This document shows positions 18,428 through 27,276 of a stretch of 64,000 nt of DNA, in pieces (the first letter of the stretch is position 1; every line of letters starts with the position of its first letter). The notes beneath the pieces are model-generated. The model was given only the letters and a program-made list of their open reading frames with translations, was not told the DNA's origin and ran no database searches. This stretch comes from Gammaproteobacteria bacterium (GTDB taxonomy: Bacteria; Pseudomonadota; Gammaproteobacteria; JABHGC01), in assembly GCA_027077805.1 (NCBI GenBank), contig JALWTS010000031.1, positions 1-64,000 on the forward strand, read 5' to 3'. The position numbers and the translations under genes are program-made.

Positions 18428-18429
18428 TA

Positions 18430-19836
18430 CTATTTCTCCTTTATAAATCTAATAAATCTTTCAATCCAAGGATTCGCATTCACATGACGCAAATGGGAAT
18501 AGCTTGCTAATAGATTTTTATACACAATGCCATCAAACTTCCCATTAATACCATAACCTCGCTCTACTTGATAAGCATACGTTAAACCTTCAGGCAAATT
18601 TTGTAAACCCGAATAATGGAATTCATGAGCATAGATAATATGTGTTTTATGTGTTTGTTGTTGGTTTAAATCAAGTTTTGACTTTGGCCAAGGATGATGA
18701 CGGGTTTCTTTCAGTTTGACATACCCTCGTCCTTGAGGTTTTGTGTGCATTATGGTGTCAAAAGGTAATACACCAACCATTTGACAAGTTTGCTGTTTCC
18801 AAGTTAAGGACTTGCTTAAATACATTAAGCCCCCACATTCGGCATAGCTTGGCAAGCCTTGTTCAATGGCTTGGTAAATGGCTTGTCGTAATGCAATATT
18901 TGCATCCAATTCCAACATACAAGACTCAGGAAAACCACCACCAATAAATAAACCGTCAATTTTGGGTAAATCTCTAGTTGTTAAAGCATTAATTGGCACT
19001 AGATCAACCCCAAACTGTGCGAAAGTTTGTAAATCATCGGCATAATAAAAACCAAAAACAGCGTCCTGCATAATACCGATAGTCAAATTACTTGGCACAA
19101 TTATATTACAGTCAGAAATCAGTGATGATTTTTTACATTGGCTAGTCTGAGTTTGATCAGTGTCAATCACCTGTTCCAATTTGTTTAAATCAACTTGTTG
19201 AGCTACTTTATCGGCAATTTGATTAATTTTTTGTGTCACTTGCTTGGACTCATTGCTAGGAATCAAGCCTAGATGGCGTTCAATAATTTCTAAATCAGGA
19301 TGACGATAAATACCACCTAAAACCTCTAAATCAGTATAATATTCAACCACCTGCTGTAATTTAGTCTCATGTCGAGAACCCCCAACTTGATTAAAAATCA
19401 CCCCAATAATATTTAAATTAGGTTCAAAGGCTTGATAACCAAGAATCAATGGTGCAATTCCTCTAGTCATGCCTCTAACATCAATCACTAACACAACAGG
19501 TGCCTCTAATAATTTGGCTAGAGCGGCATTACTATTACTGCCATCCAAATTAAGTCCATCATATAAGCCTTTATTACCCTCAATTAAGCCAATATCTGAG
19601 GTTTGCATATGTTTTACAACACACGATTTAATTTCAGCTTGGGTCATGGTATAAAAATCTAAATTATAACAAGACCGTCCTGATGCCTGAGCTAACCACA
19701 TGGGATCAATATAATCAGGCCCTTTTTTAAAGGCTTGAATATGTTTATTTAAACGAGCAAAACTCGCACATAAACCAATAGATACCGTCGTTTTACCCGA
19801 CGATTTATGAGCTGCAGATAACATAAAATAAGACAT
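18430..19836 (-). CDS. dsrN: Siroheme amidase DsrN (CobB/CbiA-type amidotransferase)
   Basis: DsrN amidates siroheme to give siroamide for DsrAB. The N-terminal dethiobiotin-synthetase-like ATPase domain has the P-loop AHKSSGKTT. The C-terminal type-1 glutamine amidotransferase domain contains GLFIGGGFPE and the nucleophile Cys in YAECGGLMYL, followed by the His-Glu part (HEFHYSG). The preferred ATG is 19836 (MSYFMLSAAHKSSG); an in-frame GTG at 19896 would translate through a terminator hairpin and lacks a Shine-Dalgarno sequence. The dsrP-dsrN gap carries that hairpin, so dsrNRS may be expressed below the upstream genes. Confidence 0.93.
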   Translation of the reverse strand: MSYFMLSAAHKSSGKTTVSIGLCASFARLNKHIQAFKKGPDYIDPMWLAQASGRSCYNLDFYTMTQAEIKSCVVKHMQTSDIGLIEGNKGLYDGLNLDGSNSNAALAKLLEAPVVLVIDVRGMTRGIAPLILGYQAFEPNLNIIGVIFNQVGGSRHETKLQQVVEYYTDLEVLGGIYRHPDLEIIERHLGLIPSNESKQVTQKINQIADKVAQQVDLNKLEQVIDTDQTQTSQCKKSSLISDCNIIVPSNLTIGIMQDAVFGFYYADDLQTFAQFGVDLVPINALTTRDLPKIDGLFIGGGFPESCMLELDANIALRQAIYQAIEQGLPSYAECGGLMYLSKSLTWKQQTCQMVGVLPFDTIMHTKPQGRGYVKLKETRHHPWPKSKLDLNQQQTHKTHIIYAHEFHYSGLQNLPEGLTYAYQVERGYGINGKFDGIVYKNLLASYSHLRHVNANPWIERFIRFIKEK

Positions 19837-19848
19837 GAAACTAACCAT

Positions 19849-19884
19849 AAAAAAAGGCGTAATACTAGGTACTACGCCTTTTTT
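19849..19884 (-). terminator. Intrinsic terminator-like hairpin between dsrP and dsrN
   Basis: On the minus strand AAAAAAGGCGTA (19884-19873) pairs perfectly with TACGCCTTTTTT (19861-19850) around an 11-base loop. The stem runs into seven T. The structure lies 28 bp after the dsrP stop and 13 bp before the preferred dsrN start. It is nearly symmetrical and could also act on plus-strand transcripts. Confidence 0.75.
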
Positions 19885-19911
19885 CATCACACACACAAGG
19901 AGACTTGACGA

Positions 19912-21123
19912 TTAAGCTTTATGATGAGGATCAATCACTTCATCTGCCAAAGTTAAAGGCAAGAACTGAAGAAATTTCACTGCCACAGTTACGATTAACA
20001 ACGCAACTGCCATGCCACCTAAGCCTAACAAAAATTCTGGAGCACTGGGTGTATAAGTATTAATCTGCCCATCATAAAAACTTGAGCTTATCACTTCCAT
20101 ATTTGGAAAAAGTTCCAATGGATAGGCTTGACCACCAATAATAATAACATATATTTGGGATAATCCTCCTAAAATAACCAACAAACAAGCAATGGCAATC
20201 ATGCCACGGGACTGTCCCAGACTTGGATGATACAACATGGCAATTGGCACTAACCCACCCATAACCACTTGCCCCATCCAGAATAACTTGGTAAACAAAC
20301 CTCCTTCCAATAAAATAAAGGCTTCCACACCATGATGCTCAGTCGCATATAAATTAGTTAAGTGATACACTAATACAAAGTATAGTACAGCTGCAACAAA
20401 AACCCCAAGTAAATTTTTCAAACGAAAAATAATTTTATCCCCTAAAGGTCGCTCACTCCATTGATAGCTTACCATTAACACCAAAATAAAAATGGCTAAA
20501 CCAAATGAAAATGACATAATGACAAACATAGGTGCCATAATAGCGGCATCATAGGCTTGTCTTGCCACTAAAAAACCAAAAATAGACCCGGTACCTGTGG
20601 TTAAAATCAATCGCCAAATAAAGGCAAAAAATCCCGCATATTTAGAATATTGATTGACCGTTCTATCCATCATTACCCACAAATACACCCCAACAATGGC
20701 AAAAAACCCAGTGTAGAGAAAAATATTCCAAGCAAAAATTGATTTAAAATTATAATAAGTCATGGCGACAATCAAACGATCAGGTCGGCCTAAATCCAGT
20801 ACCAAAATCATCAATCCGCCAGCCAACAAGGCAATCGCTAATAATCCTGATAATCTTGCCAAAGGCTTATACATAGGCTTATTAAACACTGAACTAATTG
20901 ATGCGACATTCAAGGCACCTGACGCAGACACAATGAGAAACACCGCAAATACATGAGGCATGCCCCAAACGATTTGATTTGTCATTCCTGTCACATAATG
21001 CCCACTGTGTTCCATAAAATAGGCAGCACCTAAACCAAATGCTAAAACCAATCCCAAAGCACCTAGTAAGGTATAATACCCATTACTTGTTCCTTCTAAT
21101 TCTCGATAAACAATCTTTTTCAT
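19912..21123 (-). CDS. dsrP: DsrP, NrfD-like quinone-interacting membrane subunit
   Basis: This 403-residue protein has about ten transmembrane segments and the NrfD/PsrC family look (VWGMPHVFAVFLIVSASGAL, PLARLSGLLAIALLAGGLMI). It is the membrane anchor of the DsrMKJOP complex, exchanging electrons with the quinone pool next to DsrO and DsrJ. The length matches the family. It begins 15 bp after dsrO. A hairpin with a T-run follows its stop. Confidence 0.96.
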   Translation of the reverse strand: MKKIVYRELEGTSNGYYTLLGALGLVLAFGLGAAYFMEHSGHYVTGMTNQIVWGMPHVFAVFLIVSASGALNVASISSVFNKPMYKPLARLSGLLAIALLAGGLMILVLDLGRPDRLIVAMTYYNFKSIFAWNIFLYTGFFAIVGVYLWVMMDRTVNQYSKYAGFFAFIWRLILTTGTGSIFGFLVARQAYDAAIMAPMFVIMSFSFGLAIFILVLMVSYQWSERPLGDKIIFRLKNLLGVFVAAVLYFVLVYHLTNLYATEHHGVEAFILLEGGLFTKLFWMGQVVMGGLVPIAMLYHPSLGQSRGMIAIACLLVILGGLSQIYVIIIGGQAYPLELFPNMEVISSSFYDGQINTYTPSAPEFLLGLGGMAVALLIVTVAVKFLQFLPLTLADEVIDPHHKA

Positions 21124-21138
21124 TGAGCAATCTATCCT

Positions 21139-21906
21139 TTATATCCCTTGATAACGCACACCAGGATTTAATCCGAAATCGGCACGAACTTGTCTGCTGG
21201 CATTTTTTTGTAGATACTGCGAAATTTTACTGTTTTTATCTTTTAAATCACCAAACAGCATGGCATGATGTTCATTATCAGAACATGCTTCAACACAAGC
21301 GGGTGTTTCCCCTTTATCTACCCTATGCACACAAAATGTACAACTTTCTACGGTACCTTTTCCTCTCGGAGTATGAGGCTTTTGTTCCGTTAAAATTTCA
21401 TGAACAAAAGAACGGGCTTTATAAGGACAAGCCATCATACAATAACGACACCCAATACAAATATGCTTGTCCACCAATACAATATTATCTTCCCGTTTAA
21501 ATGAAGCACCTGTCGGACAAACATCGACACAAGGCGGATTTTCACAATGTTGACATAACATTGGCAAAGACGTTTGTTTTCCCGTTTGCTTGTCTTTTAC
21601 TGTTACTTTACGAATCCATTGGGCATCGGTTTCCGGTCGATTAAAACCTGTTAAGCCATGCTCATTATCACAAGCGGTAACACAGTCATTACAACCGTCA
21701 GAACATTTACTCGTGTCAATCACCATACCCCAACGCACTTTGTCAGTAACTTCCTGTTCATCAGGTTTCGCTTGTGCTACTTGATGTAATAACACACCAG
21801 GTGCAATCGTAACCGCAGCAGTTGCTGTGGCAGTGTTAGCCAGAAATTGACGGCGAGTCGTTTGAGTCTCAGTTTGAAGATCAGAATTTTTATTCAAATC
21901 AGTCAT
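21139..21906 (-). CDS. dsrO: DsrO, periplasmic four-cluster iron-sulfur protein
   Basis: An N-terminal twin-arginine signal (TTRRQFLANTATATAA, arginines at 18-19) with an AQA-type cleavage site is followed by four ferredoxin cysteine groups: CSDGCNDCVTAC, CQHCENPPCVDVC, CIGCRYCMMAC, and CTFC with CVEAC. It is exported folded and links DsrJ and DsrP in the DsrMKJOP complex. Its first 8 bp overlap the end of dsrJ. Confidence 0.96.
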   Translation of the reverse strand: MTDLNKNSDLQTETQTTRRQFLANTATATAAVTIAPGVLLHQVAQAKPDEQEVTDKVRWGMVIDTSKCSDGCNDCVTACDNEHGLTGFNRPETDAQWIRKVTVKDKQTGKQTSLPMLCQHCENPPCVDVCPTGASFKREDNIVLVDKHICIGCRYCMMACPYKARSFVHEILTEQKPHTPRGKGTVESCTFCVHRVDKGETPACVEACSDNEHHAMLFGDLKDKNSKISQYLQKNASRQVRADFGLNPGVRYQGI

Positions 21907-22381
21907 GAATTTTCTCCGTTGGATGCTGGGCTGCTAAAAAATCTTTTAATTGTTGCTGAGCTAACATCTCTTGAGAATGAGATAATGACGTTGCCGAAGC
22001 CTGTTTATCTTTATCGGGTGTGGTCGCATGACATTGAAAACAATCAATACTCACAGCAGCATAACTATGACAAGCCTGACAAAATTGGCCTTCGGCATTA
22101 ATCGGAATAAAATTATCTTGCTCATCCTTTGATACATGGCAATCAATACATTCAATTAAACTGTATTGTTTCGTTCTAATCCCTTGATGCATAGTCTGAT
22201 CACGCTTATGCAACAAGTAATTCATATGATTTCTTTGCATTTCAGGTGTTGCTTCAACACACTGTTCACCTTTACCTTTAGGTAATTGTGGCGATCCAAC
22301 ACCACCTGCATAAACATTGATACTCATCAATAATGCGGTAAAAAATAATATGAGTCTGTTCAGGGTTCTTCTCCTATCCAA
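21899..22381 (-). CDS. dsrJ: DsrJ, periplasmic triheme cytochrome c
   Basis: A signal peptide (residues 1-25, LILFFTALLMSINVYA) precedes three heme-binding motifs: CIDCH (78-82), CQACH (101-105) and CFQCH (114-118). A lone cysteine at residue 41 (GEQCVEAT) sits where A. vinosum DsrJ has the Cys ligand of its unusual His/Cys heme. It acts with DsrO and DsrP in the transmembrane complex. A 77-bp gap with a hairpin separates it from dsrL. Confidence 0.96.
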   Translation of the reverse strand: MDRRRTLNRLILFFTALLMSINVYAGGVGSPQLPKGKGEQCVEATPEMQRNHMNYLLHKRDQTMHQGIRTKQYSLIECIDCHVSKDEQDNFIPINAEGQFCQACHSYAAVSIDCFQCHATTPDKDKQASATSLSHSQEMLAQQQLKDFLAAQHPTEKIHD

Positions 22382-22392
22382 TTATTCGATTA

Positions 22393-22444
22393 AGGTAGTA
22401 AGCATTTAGTCCTAGTTATAATACCAGACCGAAACTTACTACCT
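22393..22444 (-). promoter_or_regulatory. Inverted repeat in the dsrL-dsrJ gap
   Basis: AGGTAGTAAG (22393-22402) and CTTACTACCT (22435-22444) form a perfect 10-bp stem around a 32-base loop. It lies entirely between the dsrL stop and the dsrJ start. There is no T-run, so mRNA processing or stabilisation is more likely than termination. Confidence 0.6.
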
Positions 22445-22458
22445 CAAAATTTTATGAC

Positions 22459-24411
22459 TTATTCACCGAGTCCCATTTTAATGTAACCCGTTGGGCAAAC
22501 ATCAGAACAAATGTGGCAACCGACACAACGGGTATAGTCAGTATAAACATAACGACCGGTGGTTGATTCTTTCTTTGGCGTTCTAAGTACCGCATCTTGT
22601 GGACAAAAGATCACACAATTATCGCATTCAAAACACATACCACAACTCATACAACGCTTGGCTTCATCTATGGCATGATCAGTATCTAAACCAATCACCC
22701 GTTCTTTAAAATGACCAATAACCTCGTCGGCACTAGGCACGTCTTCCATACGTTTATTTCTAGGGGTAAATTCAAAATGCCCTAAAAATAATTCAGTATG
22801 CGGAATGATTTCTTGACTGGAACGATCTTCGTAATTATGTACCGCATAATTTTCACTGGAAGTCCCTCTTAAATCCCCCTTACTTTCAAAATGTTCTGGC
22901 TCTAAACCTACTTCCGCTAGTTTTTCCAACAAATTGAAATGGTGCACATCAACCTTAGGACGACGATGATTTTCTTCATGTTTGAAAAAATGATCAATGG
23001 TATCAGACACGACTGACGCTTGACCAATGGCTGTTGTTAACAAATGAGGTCTGACAATATCACCACACACGAAATGCCCCGGACGATTAGGTACTTGATA
23101 AAATTTATCAGAGGCAATAAAGGTATTGCCACTATCCAATTCTTCTAAGCCTTCCAAATTACCTGCTTGACCAATGGCAGACACAATTAAATCGCAAGGC
23201 AAAATCTCTTCAGTGCCTTCGACAGGGACAGGACGATTGCCTTCCATAGTGCATTCGGCGATTTTTAAACCAGTGGCACGACCATCGTCCCCCTTAATAA
23301 TTTCAAGTGGCATAACACTACCACGGATAGTAACCCCTTCTTTCAGTGCATCATTGACTTCATGTTCTGCTGCTGTCATATTTTCTACTGGAAATAACGA
23401 AGTTAATGTTACATCCGCACCTTGTTTGTTTGCAGAAGAAGCCACATCATGAGCCGTATAGCCCATCACAATATTTTCAGGTCTATCTTTTTCATGAATA
23501 TTTTCAATATGACCCAAACGACGAGCAACAGAGACCACATCAATAGAGGTATCACCACCACCGATCACCACCACACGCTCTGACACAACTTTTAAACGGC
23601 CTTGGTTAAAGGCTTCAAGAAACGCTACCCCAGAAATACAGTTAGACGTTTCATTCCATCCATCGACAGGCAAACCACGACCAGATTGTGCACCAATCGC
23701 CCATAAAACGGCATCAAATTCATCTTCAACTTCTTTCATGCTGACATCTTTACCAACCCTAGTGTTCGCCCTGACTTCAACCCCCATGTCAATAATGCGT
23801 TGAATTTCTTTATCTAATACATCTCTTGGGGTACGATAACCAGGAATACCATAACGCATCATACCACCAAGCTCTTCTTGGTAATCAAAAATTGTACAAG
23901 CATGACCTTTACGACGGAGTTGATAAGCAGCGGCAAGACCCGCAGGACCACCCCCAATGATCGCAACGTTGTTCCCACTTTCTTGCACAGGTTTTGCAAA
24001 AGCTAAATCTGCTTCAATCGCACTATCACCAATATATTGTTCAACTGAGTTAATGCCCACAAAATCTTCAACTTCGTTACGATTACACCCATCTTCGCAA
24101 GGGGCAGGACAAACCCGTCCCATCATAGAAGGAAAAGGATTCGCATCAGTTGATCGACGGAAGGCATATTCTTGCCAAGTCATCCCTTCAGGTGGTTTTT
24201 CCATACCACGCACAATCCCTAACCAACCTCGAATATCCTCACCTGAGGGACAGCTTCCTTGACAAGGAGGAGTTTTATGAATATAGGTAGGACATTTATA
24301 GGAATGATCACCATTAAAAATCTTTTCGGTTAAATCATCCCAAGAATTTTCACCGTCTTCAAAACGGCGAAAGGTTAATTTCATGTTCATATCTTCACTG
24401 GATGCTGACAT
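22459..24411 (-). CDS. dsrL: DsrL, iron-sulfur flavoprotein NAD(P)H:acceptor oxidoreductase
   Basis: This 650-residue homologue of the glutamate synthase small subunit has an N-terminal Fe-S region (CPAPCEDGCNR), an FAD Rossmann fold (IIGGGPAGLAAAYQLRRKG), a nucleotide-binding fold (VVVIGGGDTSIDVVSVARRLG) and a C-terminal di-cluster ferredoxin (CMSCGMCFECDNCVIFC and CVGCHICSDVC). In sulfur oxidisers it is the electron partner of DsrAB and reduces NAD(P)+. The C-terminal extension fits the oxidising-type DsrL. GGAGAGG precedes the ATG. It sits between dsrK and dsrJ as in A. vinosum. Confidence 0.96.
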   Translation of the reverse strand: MSASSEDMNMKLTFRRFEDGENSWDDLTEKIFNGDHSYKCPTYIHKTPPCQGSCPSGEDIRGWLGIVRGMEKPPEGMTWQEYAFRRSTDANPFPSMMGRVCPAPCEDGCNRNEVEDFVGINSVEQYIGDSAIEADLAFAKPVQESGNNVAIIGGGPAGLAAAYQLRRKGHACTIFDYQEELGGMMRYGIPGYRTPRDVLDKEIQRIIDMGVEVRANTRVGKDVSMKEVEDEFDAVLWAIGAQSGRGLPVDGWNETSNCISGVAFLEAFNQGRLKVVSERVVVIGGGDTSIDVVSVARRLGHIENIHEKDRPENIVMGYTAHDVASSANKQGADVTLTSLFPVENMTAAEHEVNDALKEGVTIRGSVMPLEIIKGDDGRATGLKIAECTMEGNRPVPVEGTEEILPCDLIVSAIGQAGNLEGLEELDSGNTFIASDKFYQVPNRPGHFVCGDIVRPHLLTTAIGQASVVSDTIDHFFKHEENHRRPKVDVHHFNLLEKLAEVGLEPEHFESKGDLRGTSSENYAVHNYEDRSSQEIIPHTELFLGHFEFTPRNKRMEDVPSADEVIGHFKERVIGLDTDHAIDEAKRCMSCGMCFECDNCVIFCPQDAVLRTPKKESTTGRYVYTDYTRCVGCHICSDVCPTGYIKMGLGE

Positions 24412-24452
24412 AATCCTCTCCTATTATCTTACTCTTTGTTTAATCATTAAAA

Positions 24453-25952
24453 TTATACTTCTTTGATATCCATTACAATCGCATTACTCACCAACTGGTG
24501 AACACTGACAATTTGATCCATAGTAAACCCAAAATAAGGCAATACTTTCGTAAACTGACTTTTGCAGATCGCACAAATTGCGGCCATATGGGTAACACCA
24601 TAATCGTCTACCACCTGTTTTAGTGCTTGTGCCCTAGGCATGGCACCTTTAATTCGCACTTCCATTAAATCATCGGTTAATAACCCCCCCCCACCACCAC
24701 AGCAGAAAGTGCTATCGTGAATGGTTTCATAAGGCATATCATAAAAATTGTTACAACTTGCCCTGATAATGTCCCTAGGAATGGTGAACTGACCACCTGG
24801 TTTACGTCCCATTCTGGAAGCCCTTGCCACATTACAAGAATCATGATAGGTCAACACCATATCATCATTAGCAGATTTATCAAAACGTAACACACCACTT
24901 TCAATAAGGCCATGAGTAAGCTCACAAATATGTTGAGGTACTGGATAACGCTTATCAAGAAAATCAAACGGCCCTGCCAAAGTATTTAAAAAACTATAAG
25001 CAACCCGCCACGCATGACCACATTCACCAAATATAATGCGTTTTACCCCAAGGTCCAATGCCGCTTTACGGATTCTGAGTGATACTTGACGCATATTTTC
25101 ATAACTACCAATAAACATGCCAAAGTTAGCAGCTTCAGAGGCATAAGAGCTTAAAGTCCAACTTAAACCTGCTTGGTGAAATACTTTACCATAACCAATT
25201 AAGCCATCCACATGAGGTTCTGCAAAAAAATCAGCGGAAGGGGTAATTAATAAAATATCCGCCCCTTTTTGATCCACTGGGTATTTCACTTGAATGTTGG
25301 TTTCTTCTTCAACATCTTCTTCCAAACCTTCCAGGGTATCAACAAGTGCGGGTCCAGGTAAACCCAAATTATTCCCAATTTTGTAAACCTTAGCAATAAT
25401 TTCATTGCAATATTTTTGCCCCTCACCCACACTATCTAAAATTTCTCTGGCTGCCATAGAAATTTCAGCAGTATCAATACCATAAGGACAAAACACGGAA
25501 CAACGACGACATTGTGAGCATTGGTGATAATAACTATACCAATCATCTAAAACGTCTTTCGTTAAATCTTCAGCACCAACCAATTTTGGAAAATATTTTC
25601 CAGCGAAAGTGAAATGTCGACGATAGACTTTACGCAATAAATCTTGACGACCCACTGGCATATTTTTAGGGTCTGAGGTGCCCAAAAAATAATGACACTT
25701 ATCCGTGCAAGCACCACATTTCACACAAGAATCTAAATAAACCTGTAATGAGCGATATTTCCCTAGTAGCTCTCCCATTTTATCTAAAGCACGTTCTTTC
25801 CAATTATCGACCAATTTACCCGGATAACCTAAAGGTTCCTGAAATTTGTCAATGGCTTTATAGGGTTGACTATGCTTCATCGTTCCTTCTTTCACCGCAG
25901 GAACAACAGGATAATCTTCTAATTTAGGTATTTCAAAATCAATTTTTGCCAT
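24453..25952 (-). CDS. dsrK: DsrK, HdrD-like iron-sulfur subunit
   Basis: Two ferredoxin motifs (CVKCGACTDKC at 76-86 and CSQCRRCSVFC) are followed by CCG-type domains ending in FCCGGGGGLLTDD, which bind the special [4Fe-4S] cluster of heterodisulfide-reductase-like enzymes. DsrK is the cytoplasmic partner of DsrM and exchanges electrons with DsrC cysteines. The length of 499 fits the oxidiser type. Nine consecutive G in the coding strand (24692-24684) encode the glycine run. Confidence 0.96.
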   Translation of the reverse strand: MAKIDFEIPKLEDYPVVPAVKEGTMKHSQPYKAIDKFQEPLGYPGKLVDNWKERALDKMGELLGKYRSLQVYLDSCVKCGACTDKCHYFLGTSDPKNMPVGRQDLLRKVYRRHFTFAGKYFPKLVGAEDLTKDVLDDWYSYYHQCSQCRRCSVFCPYGIDTAEISMAAREILDSVGEGQKYCNEIIAKVYKIGNNLGLPGPALVDTLEGLEEDVEEETNIQVKYPVDQKGADILLITPSADFFAEPHVDGLIGYGKVFHQAGLSWTLSSYASEAANFGMFIGSYENMRQVSLRIRKAALDLGVKRIIFGECGHAWRVAYSFLNTLAGPFDFLDKRYPVPQHICELTHGLIESGVLRFDKSANDDMVLTYHDSCNVARASRMGRKPGGQFTIPRDIIRASCNNFYDMPYETIHDSTFCCGGGGGLLTDDLMEVRIKGAMPRAQALKQVVDDYGVTHMAAICAICKSQFTKVLPYFGFTMDQIVSVHQLVSNAIVMDIKEV

Positions 25953-25985
25953 TAGGCACTCCCAATATTCAATACATAATACTCA

Positions 25986-26717
25986 TTATTGCCCATCTAC
26001 GGCTTCTAACTTTTCAGCCCAAGGAGCTAGATGGCGTTTTTCTCTAGGATTATCGACCTGATTACGAGTTGGACTAAAAAAGATGCCTGGGGCATGTAAT
26101 AACTTGCTAAATGGAAAAATAATCATTAAGAACATGACCATTCCTAAATGGGCTAATAATACGGGATCAGCAGGTAATGCCTGCCAATCAAAATACATTA
26201 GACCACGAAAAAACGCTTTCACACCCACAATGTAAGTATGAAAAACAAACGTCATTAATAGGCCACTAGAACCAATCGCTAACAATAACAATAACATTAG
26301 ATAATCAGACGGTGCAGAAATGTAACGTACTCTATCCACAAAAATACGTCGCGCAAGCAATCCAGCCAAGCCAAATAACATTGCAAAAGCGGCATACTTA
26401 CCAAATGGTTGTAGCCATACTAACCACACGGGAATAGGATCAATAAAATATCTTAAATGTCTTACTAGCACTAAGAACAAACCAAAATGGAATAACCAGC
26501 CAAAAATCCAAGTCCATTTCGTAGAACGAAATAAACTTTCAAAAAAAACGACTTCTCGAAACAATCGCCATACCACACCAGTTTGGGTAACAGGTGCCGG
26601 CGTTGTAGGAATTTTTAAGGGGGCGGGAGTTCGCCAATATTGTCTGATTTTATAAACTAATCCCCCTATAAAAATAATGGATGCTAAGAAAAATAACACA
26701 CCATATAATACTGACAT
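25986..26717 (-). CDS. dsrM: DsrM, NarI-like cytochrome b membrane subunit
   Basis: This 243-residue protein has five hydrophobic segments and several membrane-embedded histidines (FHFGLFLVLVRHLRYF, FVFHTYIV, LLAHLGMVMFLMI), typical of diheme cytochrome b. It anchors DsrK and transfers electrons between it and the quinone pool. It is the short form found in sulfur oxidisers. A 158-bp gap with a stem-loop separates it from dsrC. Confidence 0.94.
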   Translation of the reverse strand: MSVLYGVLFFLASIIFIGGLVYKIRQYWRTPAPLKIPTTPAPVTQTGVVWRLFREVVFFESLFRSTKWTWIFGWLFHFGLFLVLVRHLRYFIDPIPVWLVWLQPFGKYAAFAMLFGLAGLLARRIFVDRVRYISAPSDYLMLLLLLAIGSSGLLMTFVFHTYIVGVKAFFRGLMYFDWQALPADPVLLAHLGMVMFLMIIFPFSKLLHAPGIFFSPTRNQVDNPREKRHLAPWAEKLEAVDGQ

Positions 26718-26812
26718 AAGACAATCCTATTTGTAATTTATTGTTAGGGAATACATTTATCAAATATCCCTAAGCTATCTCATTGACTATTGACTAAAGT
26801 TAATAAAACTCA

Positions 26813-26861
26813 CTCTATACCCAAGCATAACAAACCATAGTATGGGGTATGAAGTATAGAG
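26813..26861 (-). promoter_or_regulatory. Stem-loop downstream of dsrC
   Basis: CTCTATAC (26813-26820) pairs with GTATAGAG (26854-26861). Inside the loop lies a second palindrome, CCATAGTATGG (26835-26845), and an alternative ATACCC/GGGTAT pairing. It starts 15 bp after the dsrC stop and has no T-run. It could protect a dsrC-ending mRNA; DsrC is usually needed in excess over the membrane subunits. Confidence 0.5.
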
Positions 26862-26875
26862 CGAGGTTCTAATAC

Positions 26876-27208
26876 TTATACACAACCTGTTGGTTTAGGT
26901 AAGCCAGCATAACGACATGCTTGTTTACCAGGACCATAAGGAAATAACGCATATAAATATTTGCTATTCCCCTTGTCTTTACCCATTTTTTTACCAACGG
27001 CTTTAGTTAATACCCGTACGGCTGGTGCGACTTGGTATTCTTCATAATATTCACGAAGAAAATTGATAATTTCCCAATGTTCATCCGTTAACTCTAACTC
27101 ATCTTCCTTCGCCATCACTGTTGCCACACCTTCTTCCCATTCATTGATGTTGGCTAAATAACCCTCTTCATCCGTTTCTAAAGTTTTTCCATTAACTTCA
27201 ATTGACAT
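26876..27208 (-). CDS. dsrC: DsrC, sulfur-carrier protein with both redox cysteines
   Basis: This 110-residue DsrC/TusE-family protein has both C-terminal cysteines: Cys98 in KQACRYAGLP and the penultimate Cys109 in PTGCV. They form the trisulfide/disulfide arm through which DsrC receives sulfur from DsrEFH, delivers it to DsrAB and is recycled by DsrMK. It is therefore a true DsrC, not a TusE. The 68-bp gap from dsrH is AT-rich without a clear hairpin. A second DsrC homologue lies at 33137-33475. Confidence 0.97.
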   Translation of the reverse strand: MSIEVNGKTLETDEEGYLANINEWEEGVATVMAKEDELELTDEHWEIINFLREYYEEYQVAPAVRVLTKAVGKKMGKDKGNSKYLYALFPYGPGKQACRYAGLPKPTGCV

Positions 27209-27276
27209 AATTTCACCTCATTTTTAATGATATATAAAAAAATATAAAAAACTAAACTATTTAAACATTGACTTGA

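Noticed and set aside
18430-19896. Longer DsrN starting at GTG 19896
   Set aside because: The extra residues are encoded by a terminator hairpin, there is no Shine-Dalgarno sequence, and the family starts close to the P-loop.
21039-21500. Plus-strand open frame of 153 codons opposite dsrP/dsrO
   Set aside because: It lies wholly antisense to well-identified dsr genes, shows no domain and crosses the dsrO-dsrP junction; a shadow frame.
27209-27276. Hairpin or separate promoter between dsrH and dsrC
   Set aside because: The gap is AT-rich; a TATAAT near 27270-27275 (minus strand) has no -35 at proper distance, and no perfect stem is visible.
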